The notes: generated by a model not told the origin, from the sequence alone. 37,104 nt of DNA from Acanthaster planci (GCF_001949145.1 NW_019091370.1:2623-39726), one strand, 5' to 3'. Positions 1 through 11,700 are shown, numbered from the stretch's first letter. Translations and numbers: made by a program.

Positions 1-1813
1 GTATAGATGGCAAAAGCATTAACGCAGCATCATGCCCAAACTTACTTCGCAACATAAATGGAAAAAGCTGCCAGATCGAGGCTCTGCATGCCTATGGCGG
101 TAGCGTACAAAGAGCGCATAGGTAGCAGGTCTTGTTTCTGTTGTTCTTTTTCATGCATGCTTTCTAACTTTGTGTTTTCATTAAGAGTGAGTTGTGGAAG
201 AAAAGGTTGGTTTGTTTTTTTTAATCAAATGTAATTAGAAAGAGCGTCATGACCAACTATCAGCCTTGTCTCCAGGAAATAAATAACATGAGCCACAACG
301 TTGTTTTAACTTTCCATCTCTAATTTTGATCTTCCTAATAATTATGCTATAGAATTAATTTTGTTCCCCTACTTTTTGAAATCCTAGCTCCCCCAGAATT
401 AGGTCATACAATTTGTGCAGGTTGCTTGGCAGCGCGTGTGGGCAGTTGGTAGCAGAACTTGCAAACAGCCACAAGAGTCCTTGAGAAGGAGCTGATAACT
501 TCCCTAGCTAGTGACCTTCCACACTTCACTTGGCTACTGGACTGAACAGAGACTGTTCTGTTGTCTCTCTGTGATTTCTCCTTCCATCGAACCTGCCATA
601 ATTCAAATTCGTCCCTGTCCTGCTCTAGGCAAAAACATTACCAGTGTAAGCCTATTGAACCACACATGAATACGTTGCTGGACAGGGGGTGGCCTGGACC
701 AGAGCCCCATGAATTCTGTTCCGAAACCTGATTTAGTCGAGGGGAAGGAAAGACTGTGCACTTGAACCCTAAACATGATATAGCCCAACACATCTTCGCC
801 ATCCATTCAAGCTTTTTTTATTGCAAGCCTTTCTACTACAAATTCTACAGCTACTTGCAAAGTCAAGACAAGCCAAGCCGTCTCCAACTTCAGCAATAGA
901 TCGTCTTCAAGCCAGGCCCTTTATTTATTTTCACTGCTAATTCATAATTTATCTGTTAAATAGAATCCCTGTTTTTTTCTCATTATTAAAAAGATGCTTT
1001 CTCTAACGTGAGGGTATTTGTATTTTCGTAAACCGTGCAAAATCTTTTCACTATATTGGCCGGAAACGAATTAATTCTCACTGGTTAGCTGATAATAAAA
1101 GGCGTAAACTAGTAAACAAAGAAATAATGTAAGCAGGTGTCATGATTCTCATATTATGTCCGCTACAATATTTCTAAATCTATTCTAAGATACAATACAT
1201 CAATCATTATAACGTGCTTTCTAATGTAAGATGCGGATCAGAGGAGAAATTATACACGTGTGTTGCCAAACAGAGTTGAAAAAAAGACACGGCCGCAATG
1301 ATAATAGCGTCTGCATAATGTTTTATTCAGAAACATGGACTAATATCATTGAAACTGTGGTGCTGATGAAGGTAACGAGGACGACTGGCCTGAAGGAAGA
1401 CTACGGCGGAATATTCTGAGGGTTTTATAGAGCAGGCTCGGTGGTAACTTCCTAAACTAGTGGTCAAACTTGCAGTCATACAATTGTAGACTAATTGTCT
1501 GGGGAATTGGGAGTACTACTTAGAAATTACCGGGATGGACCACTGAGAAATACCGGTATCTGTAAGATTACAAATCTACCACAAATGGGAAGTGCATCGA
1601 CGGTATTCAAAAGAAATCATTGGCTTGGTTTAAAGAGTGACGAATTCTGGGCTTCCACTTATTATGAGCGAGCAGTTCCTACATATGCCGATTTTCTTTT
1701 TGCTCTTTTTTCTTTTTCTTAATAAAACATGACAGAAATTAATCCTAATCGAGGAATGGATGAGATAAAAACAAGAACAAATCAACACCAAAGAGTAAAT
1801 AGCATGTACATGT
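1..1813. other. Intergenic sequence, no gene seen
   Basis: The longest open frames are about 60-75 codons and show no recognisable motifs, codon bias or splice context. I see no RNA gene or clear repeat in this stretch. Confidence 0.6.
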
Positions 1814-2690
1814 ACTTTGCAAGCACGGGGGAGAGAGATGAAAGGAAATAGTTAAAGCGCCCTCTATAAACACCGTGAAGCAAAGGGCGACAGCACACGA
1901 CGCGTCGCGTTGTGCGTCGTGTCGTGCGTCGCGTCGCGCTTCAGGCGACGTAAAAGGCGACGCGATGCACGACACGACGTACGACGCGACGCACGACGGT
2001 ACGACGCGACGGGCGACGGAAGGGCAACGTTTAGGCAGAAAAAAATTGCAACAAGGAAAGGACCTAAGACAGCACGACGCGACGGGCGACGGCACGACGC
2101 GACGCACGACGCGACGCGTCGTGTGTGTACAAAAGTAATGGCAAGAAGACGACGGTGCGACCCGACGGCACGACGCAAGGGAGTTGTCGTGCCGTCGCGT
2201 CGTGTAGTTGCGTCGCCTGGAGGGAAGCTAAAGAGAGAGAGAAATGTTTGTCGTAAATAGTCCACCATAACTTTGCAAGTACGGGGGCGGAAATTAAAGA
2301 AAACAGAAAAGGCGCCCTCTATAAACACCGTGAAGCAAAGGGCGACAGCACACGATCGTGCGTCGCGTCGCGCTTTAGGCAACGTAAAAGGCGACACAAT
2401 GCACGACACGACGTACGACGCGACGCACGACGGTACCACACGACTGACGACGGAAGGGGCGACGTTTAGGCGGCAATAAATGCAACATGGTAAGACCTAA
2501 GACAGCACGACGCGACGGGCGACGGCACGACGCGACGCGTCGTGTGTGTACAAAAGTAATGGCAAGAAGACGACGGTGCGACCCGACGGCACGACGCAAG
2601 GGAGCCGTCGTGCCGTCGCGTCGTGTAGTTGCGTCGCCTGGAGGGAAGCTAAAGAGGGAGAGAAATGTTTGTCGTAAATAGTACACCATA
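1814..2690. repeat. Tandem pair of CpG-dense CGACG repeats
   Basis: Two head-to-tail copies lie at 1814-2269 (456 bp) and 2270-2690 (421 bp). Each starts with ACTTTGCAAG, then carries GCGCCCTCTATAAACACC, a long run of CGACG/CGTCG words, and an end resembling GTCGTAAATAGT-CACCATA. Each copy holds a perfect 12-bp inverted repeat, CGACGGCACGAC / GTCGTGCCGTCG, at 2163-2174 with 2186-2197 and at 2584-2595 with 2607-2618. CpG density is far above the surrounding AT-rich DNA. Open frames on both strands are by-products of the CGACG repetition, giving Arg/Asp/Ala/Thr repeats, and are not credible proteins. The repeat family is not recognised. Confidence 0.9.
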
Positions 2691-3003
2691 GTTTTCAATG
2701 GGGCTTGAATTAGTGGACTGGACCCTCAAGTGGTTCGTGACGGCATAAGCCAGAAACCCCAGAACTGAGTTGTTGACACATGACAGTTAGACAACACTTT
2801 GTGGTTGTTGACTATGTTTCTTGGGACTTGTTCCCTCGAACAACAGCAACCACATTTATGATGCATTTATATGAAGTATTCTGCAAGGAGGTTTTACAAT
2901 ATGTAGGCCTCAACAGTCTTCGAATCCCGAGTAAAGTTGTCCCCATTGCCAGTCTAATTGTGAGTTGGAGAGTCGAGTTGGCAAAGCTGCTGTGAGCACA
3001 ATC
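2691..3003. other. Upstream flank of the pseudogene
   Basis: About 300 bases between the CpG-dense repeat and the first ATG of the methyltransferase relic. I see no TATA box or other clear promoter element. Confidence 0.4.
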
Positions 3004-3182
3004 ATGTCTTCTGTGGATTTACCCAACAACGATTCAGACTATTGCAGAAAGGAGTACTGGGATTGTCGTTACGAGAAGGAAGATTCACGTGAATGCAGTG
3101 GTTCATGGGCTACGACTTCGAGTCGTTCCCGTGTGTCCTCACGCATTCTGTTAAAAAAAAACAGATCAGGTGCTCATGCTTG

Positions 3183-3809
3183 GTAGGTACATTATGTACG
3201 CCACGGACCCTCCACTCATCCATGTGTAGGCATACTTAGGGCATAGGTCCTAGTTGAAAAAGAAGCGTGGGTCTATATGATACATAAAGGCCACGTGCAC
3301 TATGTAGATGTTGGTGCGATTACTGGACCAGTCTCTGAGTAAGTCAGTACAATCACATGATCACATTGCATTCATTACCAGAAATTTGTACAGTCTGAAT
3401 CTGTGCGCGAACTCATGAGCTCATGCTGTGCATGCAGAGCCGCACTGAATGGGCATTTTTTAATTCCTGATTATGCTGTTGCTCAATCAATTCTATGTGA
3501 CCATGAAATCTCCAACTTTGCCTCCTTTTTTCATTTGTTATTTTTGTTTTATAAACAGTCTTCCAAATTCTTCTCAGTAGTAAGAATTCCATATTTATAC
3601 CGACATCACTAATTTTCTTTGTGGCTCTGGTTCACTAGCCGTCAAAAAGCTTTATATAATTTAGCAGAGAGCAAATTGGCGAATTTACTTAGAAAAACAA
3701 AAGAATTTTCATACCAGTTTCATAGGGTTGTGCTCAGGGTGTCAATCAATGTCCAACCCATTTACTTGTTTGACATTTTTCAATGGATTTTACATTTGCT
3801 CTTCTACAG
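3183..3809 (+). other. Intron 1 of the EEF1AKMT4-like pseudogene
   Basis: Donor G|GTAGGT follows the codons for LMLG, and acceptor CTTCTACAG precedes the codons for CGNS. Joining them restores the motif-I glycine in phase. Nothing else is recognised inside. Confidence 0.7.
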
Positions 3810-4099
3810 GATGTGGTAACAGCCCCCTGAGTGCTGATATGTACAAAGATGGCTGCCATCACATTACAATTAAACATTGATTTTTCTAGTGTCTACATTC
3901 AGAACATGTCAGCCAGACATCAAATGCAAATGCCTGATAAGATTTGGCTAGAATTCAGAAATGGATGCCAGGGAACTGAGGTTTGCTGATGAAAGCTTCA
4001 ATGTTGTATTGGAGAAAGGGACACTTGATGCACCAATGGCTGTAGAAAAAAGTCCATATCAGATGGCACAAGGATGTGCATTGAAAAAATTCTTACGAG

Positions 4100-4387
4100 G
4101 TGTGTATTGGTTTGAAAGCACATTTTGTTACAGCAACAAGTGTAGGAGGTTGAGAGTACACATGGCACCATTCTGTTCTGTAATGATTTTTTACAATCTT
4201 TGTCAATATGTTTCTCAGAAAGTTTGTGCGTTTAACTTGGAAGAAATCATAGATCTACAAGTTTCTGGATTAACTGCAGTACATGTATTTCAGAGTCATT
4301 TGAAGTTTTGTTCATACATTTTGTTTAGTTCCATTCATCCATATCGTTACTGTAACCGTTTTTCTGTTCCTTAATGTTTGTTTTTAG
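4100..4387 (+). other. Intron 2 of the EEF1AKMT4-like pseudogene
   Basis: Donor GAG|GTGTGT and acceptor TTTTTAG|GTATCA bring the end of the GTLDA exon to the VSRVL exon. The in-frame read-through (MDARELRF frame) continues as an unrelated hydrophobic tail that looks like intron. Confidence 0.65.
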
Positions 4388-5069
4388 GTATCAAGAGTAC
4401 TTTGTATTGGTGGGCATTCCATCTCCATCACCTTTGCACAACCACACTTCAGACTGCCTTTGTATGCGCAGAGTAAATATAAATGGTCTCTAACAGAGGA
4501 GGGGCTTGGTGACTCTTTCCCGTTTTTCTGCTACACGATGACTAAAGGTGGGAAGCTGACTGCTGAAGAGACGGACAAAGCTTCAAGTTTCTTCAAGGGT
4601 GAAGCTACAGCAGATACGCCAACGTTGGAAGATGCCATCTCATCCTCACCACAAGAGGAGGAAGAACAATTTTTTACAAAGTCAGCCACATTTTTCATTT
4701 AAGTTACAACTTCGTTCAAAAATGAATACATATAGTAAACAGTATTCATCATTTCTTCCATTAAGGGAACATTTGTTGAGTTAAATTAGATGACAAATCT
4801 TCTCTACTAACCCACCCAACCCACATAGAGAAATCCTAACATAAGTATAGCAGTTTACACAACATACATTGTGCTTTTCACGAGTTCCAAAGAGTTCCAT
4901 TCCCAAAGGAAAGATATGACATTGTGCATGATGCACATCAACCTCTTCCACATCCAAATGTGACTTGCACACTACCCAAATTACATGGACTACTCAACCC
5001 AGTTATCTTCGTAATGATACAAACATGTACATGTACATGGGTGGTACAGAATAGTTACAGGCCACGGCA

Positions 5070-5316
5070 ACCTGTGCAACTAATGGAATTTCAGGCTATT
5101 CATGGTGAAGGACAGCAACAGGTGATAAGGCTTGCAGTAGCACCATTCGAAGGAATGAGTATGTGTGGTTCTCCTGACGACGGACTGAGCGCGCAGTCCT
5201 GAAACGTTGAGTATAATCCCGGTTCTTTTCAGAACCAAACATACTCATAAGAGAGATATGTTCCTTCACATGGTGCTACCGCAAGCCTTTCCACCTGTGC
5301 AACCAATGTTATTTCA
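5070..5316 (+). mobile_element. Penelope-like terminal repeat with hammerhead-like core
   Basis: Two 18-nt arms (5155-5172 and 5231-5248) are complementary at 17 of 18 positions, and weaker pairing extends outward to about 5118 and 5305. Between them lies CTGACGA (5174-5180), a perfect 6-bp stem GGACTG/CAGTCC (5182-5187 with 5194-5199) and GAAAC (5201-5205). This is the general layout of a hammerhead ribozyme core, as known from the ends of Penelope-like retroelements. No GUH cleavage site or stem III could be assigned, so activity is uncertain. A 24-nt imperfect direct repeat starting ACCTGTGCAAC (5070-5093 and 5293-5316, 21 of 24 identical) flanks the insert and may be a target-site duplication. 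Confidence 0.6.
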
Positions 5317-7776
5317 TGTACACGCAAATTTACATGCCTATTCAATTACACTACTATTAGTGCTGCAAGCAGGAAACAGTAGACTGGCATGTTACATTTG
5401 TTGAATTGTTGTATTAATATTTCGCTTGTTATCTGTTCCGGTAACATCACCAAACCCTTCCGATTTTTTAAATTGTAGAAGTTTAAGAGGAACTGTCTCA
5501 CATAAGCTAAGAACTTGAAAAGGGAGAGGTTGCCGGCTGCCAATTCTTGCGAATGAGCTTAGACATAGCTCAAACCAACTAGCAGATGTGGTACCCCTTC
5601 CTCAGGCTGGCTATATCCATGTTGATTTTATCATTTTCACGAACAGTCGGGAATTTCAAAAATGACATTTTTTGGTTTCAATATTTTTTACTTGTTTGTT
5701 TTAAAATATTGTACTTTATCATTATTTACATGTTTCCACAAGCAAAAATTATTAATGTAAAACTACAATAATGATGTTACAATAATAGTTATGACTAAGT
5801 CTTTTAATGTGATTTTGTCAGAACAGTTTTAGCTAAAGTGGACGAATTAATTTAGTTGATTTATCGATTTTATTTACAAATTAAAGAGGATGGGGGAAAA
5901 TGAGGTAAATGTGTGCACTTGGTGATTTATAAATTGTCCTTTTTAATGTTGAAGAAACTGGAGTTGTAACCTTTTATTTTAATTGGTAATGTCTGTCGCA
6001 TCAATTTCGGGAAGTGTTCTTTTTCTAAGGACAGTTTTTGTGCTTTATTCGATGACTGAAGTCTGGTGAGTGGCATTGTTGGATCAAAGGCTTTGATCCG
6101 CAAGGCCATAGCTACTGTGACCCTCAAGGCCCAGGCTTTGACTCTTAAAGCTGAGGCCCTCAAGTATGATATTACTACTACTGTAATATAACTTTTCTGC
6201 CAAGAAACACAACCCACAGGTGACATAAGTTTCTCCCAAATAACTACTAAGAAACTTGTTTTAGTACCAAGTTGAAACTTGAACTGTTATCTGTTAAAAA
6301 CTGAAGATTTCGTTTAAATCTGATGATGCATTGCGGAGATGATTATATAAGACAGTTACTTTTATAAGACACGTAGCAATCACGCAGATGTGTTTAACAC
6401 ATATGACCATTAAAATGGCCTACAGAATGAGAATACTGAGCTGAATAGTTCCGTGAAAATATCTCGGAAAATGTTCAGCGTAAATAGAAAAACTGTCAAC
6501 ATTATTTTGGAATAATACTGAGGGAGAAAATGAATACAACTTTTGGGTTATATTTTGAGGGACATGCAGTACATGCATAAAAAAAAATTATTTCAGAGAT
6601 GTAGTTGACATTTCTATGCTGACAAGTGACGTGCTCAAGATCAGACATGGTGGGAATAAATATACTTTGACCTAGGCCTACATTGTCAGTAGCAAAATAT
6701 CATTTCCTAGGGGCAGTGCGGATCAGCAGTCTTCAACACAGATCAGCTGAGGACCATCTAAATGTTGAGAATGATCTTCCTGGCCTCAGGCTTGTGGCCA
6801 CACGCATGGTTATGTAAAATTACTATCTGAAAAACACTGCATTCTATGGGGCTGTTGTTCATGATACACCAGCAGTATTGAAGGCGAGAGTTTTTTAAGT
6901 TGACTCGGATGTTCGGACCCGCTGACCTTCCGGATTCAGAACTGAAAACAAAATTAATTTTTGAGAAGTCTCGGATCCACCGACCACTTGAACAGTGAAT
7001 CGGTACAAGTGTAAAAGATTTCTTTCTCAGCTGTCTGACCGCCGGTGATGTCTCCGGTCCTCGGCTGCTTCTCTTGTATCGTCTTCTTCCCTCCCACTTT
7101 AAGACCTTTATTTGTTTTTCTTGAGATTATAGTAAATACCTTTTTCCGTTTTTTCTGTCCTCTACAATTTGTCTTAAAAATCCAAGCACCAACTTATTAG
7201 AAAAATGCTCGCCTTACTTTGTGAGTTACATGTACATGCATCTGTAATGGGAAACAACGGCCCTGTGGAGATAATCCTGGTTCAAAGTGATTTATGACGC
7301 TTCTTTAGAGCCGGGAAAATAAGAAAAAAGGAAACTGAGACCAAATTCAAATGTACTTCTCAAACAGTGGTATCAATGATAATTTTAGTTCACTCTCAGT
7401 CACGGAAGAGAAATAACTTTGGTTGGAACTCAAATGGAAAGGATGAGACTTGTTCATATTGTTTTTTAAAAATGGTTCGATAGAAAAAAAATAACTTCAA
7501 ACGAAAAGACACGCGTACGCAGCACTATTGACAAATATCTCTAAAAGAAATCCAAAAATCAACCGTGAAGCTGACACTTGTTGGGTATTAAGTGCACTGA
7601 CTCATGAACAGGTAGCTGGACTTATGTGTGGCCTTTGTCTGCACGGTCTGCTAAACAAATTGCATGTGGGGTGGCTAATTAAACCACACATAAGCATGTA
7701 GTGAGAGCCAGGGGCTTAGGCCAGCCTGAGAGTATACACAAAAGGACAGAAGTGGGAGCTGCTACTGAACAAAGTG
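5317..7776. other. Intergenic sequence, no gene seen
   Basis: AT-rich sequence with no credible coding frame. A short perfect palindrome, GGATCAAAG-G-CTTTGATCC, sits at 6081-6099, followed by a few degenerate 21-bp units of the CTCAAGGCCCAGGCTTTGACT type up to about 6160. Neither points to a gene. Confidence 0.5.
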
Positions 7777-7946
7777 GGTTGCTATATATACAGGGGCGTA
7801 TATCTCGGGGGAGGGGGTATATACCCCACACAAACATCCCTCAGAAAGGGGTGGGTGGGATATTGAATCACCCCCCCCCCCACACACACACACCTATTCC
7901 GCCCCCCCAATTTCCGGCACAAATTTACGCCACTGGTTACTATATA
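7777..7946. mobile_element. Small hAT-like MITE fragment
   Basis: CAGGGGCGTA (7791-7800) and TACGCCACTG (7926-7935) form 10-bp terminal inverted repeats with one mismatch, in the style of hAT ends. The interior is C-rich, with a homopolymer C run and a CA run. The direct repeat GGTTRCTATATA (7777-7788 and 7935-7946) flanks it, but a clean 8-bp target duplication is not seen. Confidence 0.45.
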
Positions 7947-8062
7947 AGCCTGCTCGGAATAAATGCATGGTAACTGAAATGTGCTCCTGTACACATCCAC
8001 CTTGCATTAAATATGCTTGTGGTTGTTTGAACCGTTTGGTTTCCATTTATTCGGATATTTGA

Positions 8063-8262
8063 ATCCCCCCCGGGCAGTGGAAGGGGTCCTACTGGACCTA
8101 AATAGAATAATTCAATCCCAAAGCACGCTCCTGATCCAGACCTCTTTAATATCCCTGAAACATGTAAAATGCACACATCCTCATCCCTCGGAAAGACCAC
8201 AAAGATTACACCCCCCCCCCAAAAAAAATTGTTTTCCGGATCCGCCCTTGCTTCAGATGGGT
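8063..8262. mobile_element. Possible hAT-like repeat fragment
   Basis: The segment ends in TTCCGGATCCGCCCTTGC, which read in reverse resembles a hAT-type terminus (GCAAGGGCGGATCCGG). The left side begins GGGCAGTGGAAGGGG, which is only loosely related. A C10-A8 homopolymer junction lies at about 8210-8228. No transposase is present. Confidence 0.3.
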
Positions 8263-8589
8263 CAAGGACGGGGGAGTGTGTGAATGATGGCGAGATCAAG
8301 ATAAAAAAAAGAGAAACTCCTTGGAACTGCATGAGCTGCAGCCTGCCATGGATTTGAAGATAGTATTAGGAGGAATAATATGCCCTAGAATGCGACTTCC
8401 AATTAATTTCTTCCCGCCAACCATCTCAAAAAGATGAATTTTGCTGTTCTTCAATCAAGCAATAGGTGAAAATAAGATCTCTCCGCAGGGCAGGCCTGCA
8501 GGAGGGCCGTTCATCTGCGTACACTAGCCGCGCCTGAGCACACAAAGGTTCTTGTTAGAACATACGGGAACTTGTCAGCTGGAATTTTG

Positions 8590-9011
8590 CGGCTTTCTAT
8601 TGGCTAGCTTATTTCCCAGAACGTGGTCCGCCGTCTTTCCGAATCCAACCCTGTACACGCATTTTGATTGGACTCTGTATGTACATGTCATTGTTCCTTT
8701 CAAATTGAATACGTAACTATGAAATATCAATAATTAAAAAAAAAAGAAAAATTCAAAAATATTGTTGTAATGAATGTACTTGTCGCATTATCTTTTTAAA
8801 CTCACAGAAATAAATCAAAATACACTTTGAACATCTGGAACGATTATTCCAATTGACCAATCAGCCGATGTCTTATGCACAGAAAACAGGCTTCATCGAG
8901 AATGCCGGGATTTCACATCGTGCATTGATGACAAGCATTATAGTGTTCAGGTTTCCAGATTTCTGGGTGCGCAAAATTTTATTTTGTTGTGCGCTGTGAG
9001 GATTAAAGTGG
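8590..9011 (+). promoter_or_regulatory. Candidate promoter and leader exon of the CHD8-like gene
   Basis: Several CCAAT-type boxes cluster here: ATTGG at 8599-8603, GATTGG at 8666-8671, TTCCAATTG near 8848 and GACCAATCAG at 8855-8864. A strong donor-like site, G|GTGAGT, follows at 9012 and could end a noncoding first exon joined to the acceptor at 12527. No TATA box or transcription start is evident. This is inference from site content only. Confidence 0.25.
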
Positions 9012-10142
9012 GTGAGTGTGTTACTCTATTAGTTCAGAAACTTCATCTTTAATCTTATGAAATACAAATATTGCCTTCAAATGACAGAAAATTAGGTAGG
9101 CCTATCACTCATTCCCGTGCCGTAATCATGATGTAGGCTTAGGCCTACAAATTACAATGTACATGTACATGATGTAGGCTTAGTACTACTGCCTACCAGT
9201 GTCAGATCATATTGGCAATTATGGAAATGCTAATTGCTATGGAAGTAATGGGTAACGTTAGACCATCTGTTCCTTGCTGTATGGTTTAGCCTAGTCCGAG
9301 TAACTTGGACCCTACAAAATCGTCTTTTCTAAAAGTAACATTTGGACCTGGTCGGACGATATTATAGGCTCCACATTCCACATGTTCCATCATGTGCTGT
9401 TTTTGTAGTGTTAATTCATTTCACTCAAACTGACTGGTAGTTGTACCCCAAGTCAAAATCCTCGGAATAAACCTTTTTGACGTTCGCAATGTATCATGTA
9501 CATTGACAAACAAGCAATGCATTTTATGCGCAACCAGCATGCCTAAGGGGAGTAAGGGGGAAGTGAACCACTCAGAAATCAATTTACAGTTTGCTACGGA
9601 AATTTTTTTATAGGCCCTTAGGCCTAGGCCTACCTGCACATCAGCTCACAGATGCATGTGTGTTTCAGATTATTCGTGTTATACAAGAAACATTCAAATA
9701 AGTTTTGAAATGTTTATAAGAAGAAATCACCCTTAATTTTTTTTTAAGGGCACCATTCACTCTACATGCTGAAAATGAACGTGACCGGTCAATGCAGGAT
9801 AAATGAGCTGAAAGTCTTGATTTTGATTGGACAATACAAAAGTGTTAATATTCACAATCTTAGTCAAAGCATGGTCCATGACAAAAAGTGGTGTTGTTGG
9901 AAGGGATTCTCTAAATTTTCTTTTTCTGCCAAGCTTTAAACTTCAAAGTTTTTAAATATCCTTGTCCCAAATCAATAATGCAACACTGTGTCATAAGGGG
10001 ATGGCTTGAATTGGCGTATGAAATAAAAATGGAAACAGACTGACATTTTGCAGGTACACTTGACCCCATAAGGATGTGCATAAAATGCATTGCCATTGCA
10101 TGTTTGTCATCCAAACCTGTAATGGATTATGAACGCCGGAAA
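9012..10142. other. Noncoding sequence upstream of the foldback cluster
   Basis: Rich in TAGGCCTA and ACATGTACATG strings, with a short direct repeat CATGATGTAGGCTTAG near 9128 and 9168. No coding frame is supported. It may be part of a 5' UTR intron of the CHD8-like gene. Confidence 0.4.
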
Positions 10143-10625
10143 GGTTTATTCACCTCTAAAACTGTCCTTAAAATGTCTAATGCGCCCTTCCATGGATTAA
10201 CTGAGAATCGAAGATTCTAATAATGATAATATGGGTTATTCACTTTTTGGAATCGAAAACTGTCGTGTCAACGAGCTCAATTTTCCCTCAAATAGTGATT
10301 TGAACTAGGCCTAGGCCCAATGTTGATGTCCTGTCAACGACGTCATGGTGCATGTACATGTACGTTGGCCTAGCAGACCATTCACAGAAAGCATGCTGTC
10401 ACCGTGACTTCAACAGGACATCAACATACAGTTCAAATCACTATTTGAGGAACGATGGTGTCTTCAAGCTCATCAACAAGAGCGTTTCCGAGTAGAAGGG
10501 GAAATTTTCTCTTTTTTCCCATATTTGAGTAAACCATATTATCATTAGTGGAATCTCCGATTCTCACTCAATCCATAGACGGGTGCATTAGACATTTTAA
10601 GGACAGTTTTAGTGGTGAATTTGGA
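10143..10625. repeat. Large imperfect foldback repeat
   Basis: The left arm (about 10143-10349) and right arm (about 10398-10625) are inverted copies. Matching pairs include AAAACTGTCCTTAAAATGTC with GACATTTTAAGGACAGTTTT, TGATAATATGG with CCATATTATCA, and CTCAAATAGTGATTTGAACT with AGTTCAAATCACTATTTGAG. The arms differ by substitutions and small indels. About 50 bases form the loop. No transposase or clear target duplication is seen. Confidence 0.8.
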
Positions 10626-10675
10626 GGATTTTGACTCGGGGTAGGGGCCATTTTGAGTGACATGAATTAATGGAA

Positions 10676-11700
10676 GTAAGCCTGTTTGATATGACGATAT
10701 TTTACAATATTTCAATATGTTGTTGATATCGGATATCATATCGTTCGTAAAAACACTTATCGTGCAAATCGATACTGCGCCCACATGCCGCACACGCACA
10801 CAGCCGTTTTCCAATACTCAACTTCATCTCCATCTCAGGCTTCGTCTCCAAAACCAATTCTCGATTGTAGGCCTAAAGCGTTTCAGTTTCAATTAAATTG
10901 AAGAACTGTAATGTCTCGCTCTTTTGCATCTTACTTGATGTTTTGCGCCTCTATCAAACTTGCTATTGCGCTTACAACTTCAAAGTCAGGTAGTAAAATA
11001 CAGTTGAAGCCTTAACGGAGACGAACTCAAGTATTGGAAAATGGCCTACATGTACATGTTAAGTTCGTTCAATAAGGCGACCCCCAAAATGGTCAAAGCG
11101 CACATGCATAGCCAAAGAGGGGTCCCTGGTATTGATGTCCTCAACCACATGCATGCATCAGTTGGGCAGTGTGGGGATTGTCGCTTGATGCTTTTAGGCA
11201 ACCGCAGCAAAGGAAACCAAAGGATTTTGTGGTCTTGTAGAAAAGGGACCGAGCGAAACATGCCGACTTATGTGAGAAATAAATGACGACTTATAGAAAT
11301 GAGGTGAGGGCATCAATACCACTGTACCCAGTAGCTCCTCTAGTAACACGCATGTGCTTTTTCCATTTTTGGGGTTGCCTAATTGAGCAAACTTTACTGC
11401 AAATGTGGGTGGGGAAATGGCTTTTTCCATACGGTGCCATGATATGATGATAATTTAATGTCCACAATTTCCATGTTGAAATTTGCTTTCCACCAGCATA
11501 TAAGAGTTCTAAATGTACAGATAATACAAAGGCCTGTACATGTTGTTTTTTTTTAAACGTGGCTCTCAGGACATAGTGGTTATGGTCGTGTTTATTTTAT
11601 GAATGGAAAATGACGTCATCACGATAATATCAGATATTGCAATATTTTTGATGATATCGTGATATGAAATGAATATCAAACGGGCTTGATGTACAGGTAG
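10676..11700. repeat. Nested foldback repeats of about 1 kb
   Basis: Outer arms at about 10681-10745 and 11617-11690 share inverted words around GTTTGATAT and GATATC. Inside are two further inverted pairs. In the first, 10804-10850 pairs with 11017-11045 (TTTTCCAATACT with AGTATTGGAAAA). In the second, about 11057-11200 pairs with 11240-11405 (GACCCCCAAAATGG region with CCATTTTTGGGGTTGCC). This suggests foldback elements inserted beside or inside one another. Small open frames here on both strands are by-products. Confidence 0.65.

Larger units (their letters stand above)
3004..4702 (+). pseudogene. EEF1AKMT4: EEF1AKMT4-like protein lysine methyltransferase, broken, three exons
   Basis: Homology pieces lie in the order expected for EEF1AKMT4, a class-I SAM methyltransferase that modifies elongation factor eEF1A. 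Exon 1 (3004-3182) has the N-terminal CRKEYWDCRYEK, then WFMGYDF, then KTDQVLMLG. Exon 2 (3810-4099) completes the SAM motif as GCGNSPLS and has NIDFSSV, MDARELRF and FNVVLEKGTLDA. Exon 3 (4388-4702) has VSRVL, FAQPHFRLPLYAQSKYKW and TKGGKL before a TAA stop. The LG|CGNS intron is in perfect phase with GT-AG sites. The frame is broken at least five times: near 3091-3101, at the nine-A run 3153-3161, at 3862-3873 (TGA follows), at 3950-3961 and at 4084-4099. Retained introns rule out a processed copy. The last exon is open. Local indel errors in the assembly are the alternative, but the CHD exons nearby are clean. CSKMT (METTL12) is a more distant match. Confidence 0.8.

Noticed and set aside
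1745-2698. Long overlapping open frames on both strands over the CGACG repeats, up to 191 codons
   Set aside because: They are open only because CGACG/CGTCG words contain no stops in most frames. The predicted peptides are simple Arg/Asp/Ala/Thr/Ser repeats on both strands.
5927-6226. 99-codon minus-strand frame with repeated Ala/Leu/Arg words
   Set aside because: It arises from degenerate 21-bp repeats, with no start context, splice sites or known domain.
7868-8228. Homopolymer C runs with G-quadruplex potential on the minus strand
   Set aside because: They are better explained as parts of hAT-like fragments and slippage. No regulatory context is evident.
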